The translations under genes and the position numbers were made by a program. Below are positions 24,720 to 33,202 of a stretch of DNA of 64,000 nt, piece by piece; position 1 is the stretch's first letter; each line of letters begins with the position of its first letter. Where the stretch lies: positions 1,054,001 through 1,118,000 of the forward strand of contig JASGKH010000002.1 of the NCBI GenBank assembly GCA_047600785.1, read 5' to 3'. The notes beneath the pieces are model-generated. The model did no database searches. It was not told where the DNA came from and saw nothing but the letters and a program-made list of their open reading frames with translations. The DNA comes from Breznakibacter sp047600785 (lineage in GTDB: Bacteria > Bacteroidota > Bacteroidia > Bacteroidales > Marinilabiliaceae).

Positions 24720-25245
24720 TTGATTATTGGGACTAGATTATTCCGCAAAATAACGGCATTGGACCCAAATATCCTCCTTTTTCCCAATATAAATAGGGTA
24801 TCCGGGGTGTCGTAAATGAAAAAGCGGCAGCCCCGGTCCAATGATTAGGAAAAATATTATTTTTACGACCACTGGTAAAACACGAACAACCCAAACACAA
24901 AACGATGGAACCTTTCTCTAACCTTAAGCTTTTGCCACATCCCTGCGGTATTTATCATTGCCCCGGCCATTTCATGAACCAGGCCACAAAGTCCCGGTAA
25001 AACGGCGGGGCAAAGGCCACAAGCAATATTTACCCCGTCCAACATCACGAAAAGTTGGTAAAATCAATTGGTTTAACTCTCTTTTTAAAATTTTCACCAA
25101 AAGAAACCAACCAAAACCATATTTCTTCCGTTTATTGAAACTTCACCGGAAGCAACAAACCAAAAAGAAACAAGCGTGTTTTTTTAACACGTCCAATCAA
25201 ACAATCACGGAATCCCATTTGCCATAAACCTAAAAATATCTTCGG
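24720..25245. other. Divergent promoter region, no gene
   Basis: Lies between the minus-strand Rrf2 gene and the plus-strand OmpA operon and should contain both promoters. A short plus-strand frame at 24904 (31 codons) and a Cys-rich minus-strand frame at 24863-25048 show no family resemblance. AT-rich, with no strong hairpin. Confidence 0.4.
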
Positions 25246-27729
25246 ATGAAAAAACTTTTACTCTCATTGTTATTCGTTCCGATCTGGCCTGCCCTTTCGC
25301 AGATGAACCCCAAGATCGATAAACTGATGGCGGCACAAGACTCCCCAAATCCCACAGAAACCGTCCATACCTTACGGTTGGGAGAGAAACGTTACCGGCA
25401 GGGAGAAGGCGCCAGGCAAGAAGCATTGGTCCATTACTTGAGCATCCATCCTTACAACCAGAATTCCGGTGCGCTGAACTATAAGATCGGTGTTTGTTAC
25501 CTTCAAAGTACCCGCCCCGACAAAGCCCTTGAATATTTAAAAAAATGTCCGCCAAACGTCACCAAAGACTATTACTACCAACTTGGCCTGGCATACATGC
25601 ACACACTGGATTACCCGTCGGCTTCCGATGCGTTTGACAAACATTTGAGCACCCTGGGCAAATGCAAAGCAAAGACGTTCCGGCAACAATACGACCAACT
25701 GCTAGCCAACTGTGTCTTTGGGGCAACCGCCGTAGCCGATTCGCTGCCCTATTTCGTCATCCGTCTGGGCGGGGACGTCAACAGCCAATACCACGACTAT
25801 TCCCCCATTTTGGTCCCTTCGGCCGACACGGCGCTGTATTTCACCTCACGCCGTCCCATCGATGAACCTCGTAAATTTAAGTCCTACGACAAATACCCTG
25901 AACGCATCCTCAAAGCAGAAAAACAAAACGACAGCACGTTCACCGACCCCGCGGAGCCGTGGGTGTTCCAAACCTCACGCCATACCAGCGTATCGGGGTA
26001 TTACGACAAAGACAAAAAAATATTCTACTATCTGGGAAAACACCAATTCGGCAATATCAGCTCGGCACGATTGGTAAACGGTTCCTACAAAAAAGCAAGC
26101 CCGTTGCGCGGCAAGGTCAACAAGATGGCCTCCAAGGAAACATCGTTCACACAAGATACGCTCGGCAATGCCTATTTCATCTCCGATAAACCGGGAGGAT
26201 ACGGAGGAAAAGACATCTATGAATGCAAACAAACAGGAAAGAACCGGTACAAAAAAGTTAAAAACATCGGAAACCAAATCAATACACCATTCGACGAAGA
26301 AGGTGTCCAGGTAACCCCCGACGGCAAATACCTGTTCTTTTCGTCGAAAGGGCATGCCGGCATGGGCGGGTTTGACGTGTACGTTTGCGAAAAGCTCGAA
26401 AACGGCCGGTGGAGCCAACCCGTCAACCTGGGTTACCCCATAAACAGTCCGGCCGATGAGCTCTTTTATCGCCCTTCCGCCGACCTTTTACAGGCCTATG
26501 TCAGTACCACCCGCAAAGATGCCGTGGGCGGTCTGGACATTTACCTGATGAAAAAAGACACCCGCATCCCCTTTGAGCTGACAGGAACCGTGACGCACGA
26601 CCAAACAGGCAATCCGCTGAGGGGAACCGTGACGGCCTTTGAAACCGAAACGCAGAAAGTACTGGCCTCCGCACCCACCGATTCGCTGGCAGGACGGTAC
26701 CGGTTGAATTTTGAAGACAAAGGTTCGTACCAGATCCTCGTTGATGTCGTGGGTTACAAATCGGCACAAGCGCTGGTTCCCGCACCGGAAAAACGGCACG
26801 ACAGGCTGACCATGGATTTTGCGTTGGAAAAACTCAAATACCCGATCACGCTCAGTGGCATCATCACCAACCAACAAACCCTGGGCCCCGTGGCCGCCAG
26901 GATAGGTTTTAAAGGCGCCGACAGCGACAGCATTTTGCACCTGGCTTTTTCCGATGCCAGCACAGGACACTATTCGATCACGTTTGCCGACAAGGCCAAT
27001 TTTGTGATGGAAATGGAAGCCGACGGCTATATGCCCGGCAAAGAGGTATTATTGCTGAAAAACAACCCGTCCGACAAGGCGGTGCTCGACGTGGCCCTAA
27101 CACCGTTAGCCAATACTTACACACTGAAAGGTAAAGTGCTCGATGTCGAAACCAAGCAACCGATCAGGGCAATGGTCAATATCTTTTCGGCCAACGCCGA
27201 CACCAACCTGGTGGCCGTAAAAACCGATTCGATAAACGGCAATTACCAGCTTATCCTTGGTGGAGAAGGCCCCTATGCAGCGGTCATCAGCGCCGAAGGC
27301 TATTTTTTCGCTAACCAGACTATTGCATTCGCAAAAGATAGCCTCACGCTTTCCAAAGATTTTGAGCTTCAAAAAATGAAGCAGGGCGTGAAAATCGTCA
27401 TTGAGAACATCCTGTTCGACACCGGCAAATCGACCCTGTTGCCGCAATCGTTCAAAGAACTGGACAAGCTGGCGGCACTGCTGCTCGAAAATCCGACCGT
27501 GCGCATTGAGGTTTCGGGGCATACCGACAACGTGGGTTCCGCTGCCGGCAATAAAAAGCTATCGAAAGCCCGTGCCCTGAGCGTCAAAAATTACCTTTTT
27601 GGCAAGGGAGTTCCCGAAAAAAACCTGGAATACGAAGGATACGGATCCGAGCAGCCCGTGGCCGATAACAAAACCGCCAAAGGCAAAGCCCAAAACCGGC
27701 GGGTCGAGATCAAAGTCCTGGAACAATAA
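25246..27729 (+). CDS. PorE-like OmpA protein (TPR, beta-propeller, CRD, OmpA)
   Basis: An 827-residue exported protein (signal peptide MKKLLLSLLFVPIWPALSQ). In order: TPR-like helices at 20-150 (ALNYKIGVCYLQSTRPDKAL), a PD40/WD40 propeller at about 165-440 (VPSADTALYFTSRRP, TPDGKYLFFSSKGH), carboxypeptidase-regulatory-like repeats at 450-700 (ELTGTVTHDQTGNPLRGTV, TLKGKVLDVETKQPI), and an OmpA peptidoglycan-binding end (FDTGKSTLLPQSFKEL, SGHTDNVGS, NRRVEIKV). This order is that of PorE, which anchors the type IX secretion machine or gliding apparatus to peptidoglycan; many paralogues have other, unknown envelope roles. It heads an operon, 34 bp before the lipoprotein gene. Confidence 0.85.
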   Translation: MKKLLLSLLFVPIWPALSQMNPKIDKLMAAQDSPNPTETVHTLRLGEKRYRQGEGARQEALVHYLSIHPYNQNSGALNYKIGVCYLQSTRPDKALEYLKKCPPNVTKDYYYQLGLAYMHTLDYPSASDAFDKHLSTLGKCKAKTFRQQYDQLLANCVFGATAVADSLPYFVIRLGGDVNSQYHDYSPILVPSADTALYFTSRRPIDEPRKFKSYDKYPERILKAEKQNDSTFTDPAEPWVFQTSRHTSVSGYYDKDKKIFYYLGKHQFGNISSARLVNGSYKKASPLRGKVNKMASKETSFTQDTLGNAYFISDKPGGYGGKDIYECKQTGKNRYKKVKNIGNQINTPFDEEGVQVTPDGKYLFFSSKGHAGMGGFDVYVCEKLENGRWSQPVNLGYPINSPADELFYRPSADLLQAYVSTTRKDAVGGLDIYLMKKDTRIPFELTGTVTHDQTGNPLRGTVTAFETETQKVLASAPTDSLAGRYRLNFEDKGSYQILVDVVGYKSAQALVPAPEKRHDRLTMDFALEKLKYPITLSGIITNQQTLGPVAARIGFKGADSDSILHLAFSDASTGHYSITFADKANFVMEMEADGYMPGKEVLLLKNNPSDKAVLDVALTPLANTYTLKGKVLDVETKQPIRAMVNIFSANADTNLVAVKTDSINGNYQLILGGEGPYAAVISAEGYFFANQTIAFAKDSLTLSKDFELQKMKQGVKIVIENILFDTGKSTLLPQSFKELDKLAALLLENPTVRIEVSGHTDNVGSAAGNKKLSKARALSVKNYLFGKGVPEKNLEYEGYGSEQPVADNKTAKGKAQNRRVEIKVLEQ

Positions 27730-27763
27730 CCACATGTCACTAACCATTTGAAAAATAAGGAAT

Positions 27764-29365
27764 ATGAAAAAATTCCCGTACATAGCGGCCGTTGCGTTGA
27801 CGATGGCCACCTGGCAAGGATGTAAGGAAAACGATATCAATGCCGACGACATCGACACCGATGCGAGCCGGGCCATTAGTGTGGGCGGCCCCATCCTCAA
27901 CAGCACATTTAGTGTTGACGAATTGCTGGAAGAACTCACCAACGAAGGCGAAATCGACAGCGGTGTCATTTCAAAAGACACAAACGGCGTGCTCTATTAC
28001 AATTACTATACCGACGTGGACATGGATTGGAGCTCGTTCGTGCTGTTGGCAAACACCAGTTACAGCGACCAGATCACCGCATCCAGCTTTTTAGCTCCCC
28101 TTAAGGCCGCCGCCGTTGACAATCTGAGCCACAAAATGAAAATGAACGAACCGGGCACACGCTACGACCATTTGCTTTTTAGATCGGGAAGTGCGCAGAT
28201 ACAAATCAACGTCCCACCGGGCATTACGGGGACATTGGAATTTACGGTCCCGCAATTCACGAAAAAAAGCGATGGCTCGATATTCTCAAAAACGTTCGAC
28301 CTGTCTTCTTCCGAACGCACCTATGCCATAAACCTTGACGCCTACAAAGCCGTCTTCGCACAAGGGGAAGATTCGAGTTACATCGAAATAAAAACCAGAG
28401 CTGCGTTGGAGTACGAATACGCACAGCCCATCCCCGTAACTTTTACCGTGTCGTTATCGGACATGGACTTTGAAGAGATATACGGGTATTTTGGAGAAAA
28501 AACCGAAAGCAATGATTTTGAACTGGATTTTAGCTTTTTTGAAGAATACGATCTCGAAGACCAGGTCAGTTTTGCCGACATTGATCTCCAGCTCGAATCA
28601 AAAAACTACATCGGGGTCCCATTTAAAATACAAATCAACGACGCGAAATTTACGAAAAGGTATCCATGGGGCAGTTGGGACCTAACAATCAATCCCGACT
28701 ATATTTTCATTGAAACGGCAGGCAGCAGTTATAGCACCAACTACTTCACGATCAATAAAGATAACTCCAACGTCGTGGACATTTTGAACCGTTTCCCCGA
28801 TAAGCTGACCTGCACGGTATCGGGCACATCAAATCCCGACGGAGAACCGGCAAATACCAACTTTATCAAAAAAGAAAGGAAAATCGAAAATACCTTAAGG
28901 CTGATGTTTCCTTTCTGGTTCAAAACCGAACTTTACGAAAGGGAGGACGAGGTTGACTTTGACTTCAACGACATCATCAAAGATGCCGAAGACGAGGTCG
29001 ACGGGATCGAGAACGCCAAAATCATCATGGACTTTAAAAACGGGTTCCCTTTCCAGATAGGATTGCAACTGGAAGTGATAGACGGAAACGGGAACCGCAT
29101 ATTGGACCTGCTCCCCGACGGACAAACCATCAGGGCGGCCACGCCTTCGGCCGGCGGGACCTCGAACCAACCTGTTTCGTCGACCATCACGACCACGCTC
29201 ACCAAGGAACAAATAAGCTTGATGAGGAACCAAAACGCCAGGAAGATCATTATCCGGACCAATGCCATTACTTACAACCAAGGGGCCGACTTTGTAAAAC
29301 TGTACGGCGCAGATCGCCTCGATACGAAAATCTATTTTGAAATAAAGGCGCAACTGCCAAACTAA
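27764..29365 (+). CDS. Large lipoprotein of unknown function
   Basis: A 533-residue lipoprotein: MKKFPYIAAVALTMATWQGC places the lipidated cysteine at residue 20. The mature part is rich in aspartate, asparagine and aromatic residues, begins with an acidic linker (KENDINADDIDTDASRA), and seems built of beta strands (FTVPQFTKKSDGSIFSK, PIPVTFTVSLSDMDF). I cannot assign a domain. Its place between a PorE-like anchor protein and a DUF5723 barrel, with gaps of 34 and 3 bp, argues for a joint outer-membrane complex. Confidence 0.8.
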   Translation: MKKFPYIAAVALTMATWQGCKENDINADDIDTDASRAISVGGPILNSTFSVDELLEELTNEGEIDSGVISKDTNGVLYYNYYTDVDMDWSSFVLLANTSYSDQITASSFLAPLKAAAVDNLSHKMKMNEPGTRYDHLLFRSGSAQIQINVPPGITGTLEFTVPQFTKKSDGSIFSKTFDLSSSERTYAINLDAYKAVFAQGEDSSYIEIKTRAALEYEYAQPIPVTFTVSLSDMDFEEIYGYFGEKTESNDFELDFSFFEEYDLEDQVSFADIDLQLESKNYIGVPFKIQINDAKFTKRYPWGSWDLTINPDYIFIETAGSSYSTNYFTINKDNSNVVDILNRFPDKLTCTVSGTSNPDGEPANTNFIKKERKIENTLRLMFPFWFKTELYEREDEVDFDFNDIIKDAEDEVDGIENAKIIMDFKNGFPFQIGLQLEVIDGNGNRILDLLPDGQTIRAATPSAGGTSNQPVSSTITTTLTKEQISLMRNQNARKIIIRTNAITYNQGADFVKLYGADRLDTKIYFEIKAQLPN

Positions 29366-29368
29366 CCC

Positions 29369-30833
29369 ATGGAGAAGTCAAGCATGCAAATTATGAAAAC
29401 ACCCAGCACGATTATAATTGCCATCGCCATGGCCGTTTTGGCCATTTCCGCAAAAGCGCAATACCCAATGGCTTTGTACCATTTGGAAAATCTGCCGCAA
29501 AGCCAGTTCCTCAACCCGGCGCACATGCCAAGGGCCAACGGATTTTTTGGCATCCCGCTGGTCAACAGCATTCAGGCATCGTTCAACAGCGACGTGGCAT
29601 TCAACGAACGCGTTCCAAAAAACAGGCGGTAACCAATGGATTAGCCCATTACACGGGGATTTTGACTATGGCAAACTTTACGATGCCATCGGCCGGTCAC
29701 TCGATCTCGATGCAAGAACCTCGATAACGCCGTTCCTGTTGGGCTTTCGGACAAAGAAAGGCTACTTTACCTTTGCATATAGCGAAAAAAGCATTTCCCA
29801 CATCAGTTTGCCGAAAGATCTGCTCAGGATCGGCGACGTGGGATTACCCGTCGGTTCTGTGTACGATTTGTCCACGCTCAGGGTACGCTCCATGGCATAC
29901 AGGGAGCTGGCGTTTGGTTATGCCCATCAATGGAACGGGAAACTCACACTGGGTGTCAACCTGAAACCCCTGTTCGGCCACGTGGCGGCTACTACACGCA
30001 TCGATGAATTCACCCTCAACGTAGGACAGGAACGATATGTTGTATCGGCACAGGGACGGATCGATGCATCGTTCCCTCTCGAGGTAACGGAATCGGGAGA
30101 TCCCCACGAGGCCCCAGATATCGACACCAAGGATTTGGATTCCGAAGACGTGGCCAAATATGCCAAGTCGTTTTCGAATCCCGGCCTGGCCGTCGATTTG
30201 GGGGCACAGTACAAGTTAAATGACCGTTGGTGGTTTTCGGCCTCGCTGCTGAACCTTGGGGGAATAAGATGGAACAAGGACGTCAACAGCGTATTGCTCG
30301 AAGGAAGTTACACTTTTGAAGGCCTGAACGTCGACACCACCAATTACGACGATTTGGGGCAAGTGGCCGAGGACGTGCTCGACTCCCTTAAACACGCCCC
30401 CATTTACAGCACCGGTCACAGCAAGTTTTCCACCGCGCTGAGCCCCATTTTCCATGTCGCGGCACGCTACAATCTGTCACGCACGGTATCGCTGGGCTTT
30501 TTATCGCGCAGCGTGATGCACCAACACGATTTCAGGCAAGACTTCAACTTGTCGGCCAACATGAACCTTTACCGGTTTTTCACGCTCAGCGCCAATTACA
30601 ATTATCGCATACGCGGCAATGGTTATGCGGGCCTGGGTTTGGGATGGTATATGGGCCCGTTGCAGTTTTATGTACTGGCCGACCACATACCATTCAAATA
30701 TTCGGTTATCAATGACGATGGAAGTAAATACCCCATTTCGGAAAGCATGAAGGACATCAACGTGATGTTTGGCGTCAACCTCATCTTCGGGTCAAAAGGT
30801 TACAGGGATTCGCCCATGCTAGGGGAACGATAA
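29369..30833 (+). pseudogene. DUF5723-like outer-membrane barrel, broken by a 1-nt frameshift
   Basis: The first frame starts at 29369, has a signal peptide (IIIAIAMAVLAISAKAQ) and the DUF5723-like opening PQSQFLNPAHMPRANGFFG, then stops at 29632. The continuation lies one base on, in the frame ending at 30833: GGNQWISPLHGDFDYGKLYD and so on to NVMFGVNLIFGSKGY. Removing one A from the A6 run at 29617-29622 joins them as VPKTGGNQWIS. The restored protein is about 487 residues, a beta-barrel with alternating strands (AARYNLSRTVSLGFLSRSV). It is most likely an intact gene with a sequencing error, otherwise a phase-variable or dead copy. Last gene of the OmpA operon. Confidence 0.8.
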
Positions 30834-30932
30834 CAACGGGTAAATACGGATCGGATGGTTTCTGGAATACCCCTCCTCCCATATAAGTCCCGGCCTAAGT
30901 GACGTTTTACCAAATATTTCCATATTTTTTGC

Positions 30933-30963
30933 AAAGGCGCAGGTTAATCCCTGCGCCTTTTTA
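30933..30963 (+). terminator. Rho-independent terminator of the OmpA operon
   Basis: AAAGGCGCAGG, loop TTAAT, then CCTGCGCCTTTTT: an 11-bp stem about 100 bp after the barrel gene, with a T-run. Confidence 0.85.
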
Positions 30964-31339
30964 TCGACAACCAGTCCAGTGTGTAATGCCAAGAAAGAAT
31001 GGTTTTGTAGTGCATGTAGATGTTTGTCGGTGTAGCATTTTTAAATACCGTTTGCAGCATTATTTACAGCTCCGTTTCTCTTTTGTCTCACTTTCGCCCA
31101 AAGGATTAGCTATTATCTGTTTTATTTATGGCTTTCAGGAATATGGAACCATCGTTGATCATCGGCTCACGAGGACTCCAATATTGAACTCTGGCCAACA
31201 ACTTATCCTTTTTCTATTTGAAAAAAGTAATTAGGCAACCCCAAAAGAGAAATTACAAATACCGAAAAAGAAAAGCCAAAAGATTCTTTTTTGCCAGATC
31301 CAAATATTGTAATATTGCGATATTAAAATAATACAGACA
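30964..31339. other. Intergenic stretch before the arsenic operon
   Basis: No gene is credible here; a 111-codon frame at 30899-31234 begins inside the terminator. The last 40 bases hold the arsenic operator listed separately. Confidence 0.45.
31310..31325. promoter_or_regulatory. Candidate ArsR operator upstream of arsR
   Basis: TAATATTGCGATATTA is a near-perfect palindrome (two central mismatches) 15 bp before the arsR start codon, within an AT-rich promoter-like stretch (CAAATATTGTAATATTGCG). A related palindrome lies in front of arsM. Confidence 0.55.
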
Positions 31340-31666
31340 ATGGGTGCCAGCAAAACAGACCATTTTACCGATAACCAAAACCAGATTGCCAACATTGCCA
31401 AAGCGTTGGGACATCCGGCCAGGGTTGCCATTATCGAATACCTTCTCAAAGTAAATGCCTGCATATGCAGCGATATCGTGGACGAATTACCGTTGGCACA
31501 ACCGACAGTTTCGCAACACCTAAAAGAATTAAAGAATGCGGGATTGATAAAAGGAAGCATAGAAGGCAATTCGATTTGTTATTGCATTGATGAAAAGACC
31601 GTTGAGATATTTAGTGGGTACTTTTCAAAAATCATTCTCTCTATTAGTTCCCAAAAATGCTGTTGA
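31340..31666 (+). CDS. arsR: ArsR-family metalloregulator
   Basis: A 108-residue winged-helix repressor: IAKALGHPARVAIIEYLLK, then CICSDIVDELPLAQPTVSQH as recognition helix and KNAGLIKGSIEGNSICYCID as the wing. The pair CIC at the start of helix alpha-3 is where arsenite-sensing members carry their thiolates, and CC at the very end may add a third ligand. It would release its operator when arsenite binds. It leads the operon with arsM and the phosphatase-like reductase. Confidence 0.9.
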   Translation: MGASKTDHFTDNQNQIANIAKALGHPARVAIIEYLLKVNACICSDIVDELPLAQPTVSQHLKELKNAGLIKGSIEGNSICYCIDEKTVEIFSGYFSKIILSISSQKCC

Positions 31667-31689
31667 ATATTTTTGGGAGCATCTTCATC

Positions 31690-31699
31690 GTAATATTAC
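31690..31699. promoter_or_regulatory. Second candidate ArsR site, before arsM
   Basis: GTAATATTAC is a perfect 10-bp palindrome 22 bp ahead of arsM and shares the TAATATT core with the site before arsR. Confidence 0.4.
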
Positions 31700-31721
31700 T
31701 ATATAACAATATCAGATAAAA

Positions 31722-32560
31722 ATGAAAACAGAACAGGAAATCAAAGAAATGGTAAGGCAGAAATACAGTCAAATAGCCTTACAAGACAAAGACACAAACA
31801 CTTCGTCGTGCTGTGGATCAAGCAGCTGCAGCACTGAGGTCTACAATATCATGAGCGAAAAATACAACGAACTTGACGGCTATGCCCCTGATGCTGATTT
31901 AGGTCTGGGATGCGGCTTACCTACACAGTTTGCCAAGATCAAAAAAGGCGATGTCATCATAGACCTTGGTAGCGGAGCTGGAAACGATTGTTTCATAGCC
32001 AGGGCCGAAACTGGCGAAACAGGAAAAGTAATAGGCATAGACTTCACTGAGGCAATGATCGACAAAGCCCGGGCCAATGCCAATAAATTAGGCTATAACA
32101 ATGTGGAATTCCGGCAGGGCGATATAGAAGAAATGCCGGTTTCGCCCAATGTCGCCGATGTGGTAGTCAGCAATTGCGTATTGAATCTTATACCGAACAA
32201 AAAGGCCGTGTTTGCCGGAATATTCAGAGTATTGAAACCGGGCGGACACTTTAGCATCTCGGATATCGTATTGACAGGGAACCTGCCGGAGAAAATAAAA
32301 AGTGCGGCAGAAATGTATGCCGGTTGCGTGGCAAGTGCCATAGATAAGGAAGAGTATCTCGGCCATATCTTAAATGCAGGTTTTGACAATGTAACGATCC
32401 AAAAAGAAAACCGGTTATTGTGCCCGACGATATATTGAAGAACTATTTAGGTGACGAAGAAATTGCACTCTACAAATCTGACATGACCATCATCCGCAGC
32501 ATAACGGTGTATGCTGAAAAACCTGAAACATGCTGTGGAACCCATTCCAAGTGCTGCTGA
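31722..32560 (+). pseudogene. arsM: Arsenite methyltransferase ArsM, frameshifted near the 3' end
   Basis: The frame gives 238 residues ending in the false tail NRLLCPTIY. The family requires a further segment, present one frame over: PVIVPDDILKNYLGDEEIAL, then CCGTHSKCC before the stop at 32558-32560. Adding one A to the A4 run at 32407-32410 restores it (QKEKPVIVPDD). Motifs: SAM-binding VIIDLGSGAGNDCF, GIDFTEAMIDKA, catalytic cysteines in SSCCGSSSCS, NCVLNLIPNK and YAGCVASA. The enzyme methylates arsenite to volatile or less retained methyl arsenicals. Probably a sequencing error in a working gene. Confidence 0.85.
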
Positions 32561-32578
32561 CCCCCAAACCAAATCATT

Positions 32579-33202
32579 ATGCATAAACTGTTGTCCAACA
32601 CAATCCGAGATTTGCAAAAAGAACAATTTATCGGGACAGAACGCAAGGCCATTTTGCAACCCCTGATAGATTTCATTCAACAAAAAGTTGCTAACCATCA
32701 GGATGTGAACCTAAATTTCATCTGCACGCACAATTCCCGAAGAAGCCATCTGTCACAAGTATGGGCACAGGTTGCGGCGTCACATTTTAACGTCCCGAAT
32801 GTATGCTGTTATTCGGGTGGAACAGAAGAAACATCATTATTTCCCAAAATAATAAACACATTGTCCCAGCAAGGTTTCCACATCATTACGATTGCCGAAA
32901 GCAATAATCCCGTTTATGCAATAAAATATGATGACAATGCATTGCCTGTAATTGGCTTTTCCAAAAGATATGACAGCCCGTTCAATCCGGTATCTGCATT
33001 TGCGGCAATAATGACTTGTTCGCAAGCCGATGACGGTTGCCCGTTTATACATGGAGCCGAAAAACGTATCCCAATCGTATTTGAAGACCCCAAAGTTTCA
33101 GACGGAACCACGGAGCAAACGCGCGTGTACAACGAAAAAAGCCTGCAAATAGCAGCCGAGATGTTTTATGTTTTTTCAATAGTCAAAAAACATTCCGGCT
33201 AA
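32579..33202 (+). CDS. Arsenate reductase / low-molecular-weight phosphatase-like protein
   Basis: A 207-residue protein of the LMW-PTP/ArsC fold. The P-loop CTHNSRRS gives Cys49-X5-Arg55, and a late EDPKVSDGT supplies the DP acid. It also carries CCYSGGTE, typical of the Bacteroidota arsenic-operon form, which is longer than the usual 130-residue ArsC. It would reduce arsenate to arsenite for methylation by ArsM. It follows arsM by 18 bp and its end overlaps the convergent kinase gene by 4 bp. Confidence 0.85.
   Translation: MHKLLSNTIRDLQKEQFIGTERKAILQPLIDFIQQKVANHQDVNLNFICTHNSRRSHLSQVWAQVAASHFNVPNVCCYSGGTEETSLFPKIINTLSQQGFHIITIAESNNPVYAIKYDDNALPVIGFSKRYDSPFNPVSAFAAIMTCSQADDGCPFIHGAEKRIPIVFEDPKVSDGTTEQTRVYNEKSLQIAAEMFYVFSIVKKHSG

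Noticed and set aside
24863..25048. Cys-rich 61-codon minus-strand frame
   Set aside because: No homologous pattern, lies in the divergent promoter region, no start context.
30899..31234. 111-codon plus-strand frame before arsR
   Set aside because: Starts upstream of the OmpA-operon terminator and runs through it; no recognisable motif.
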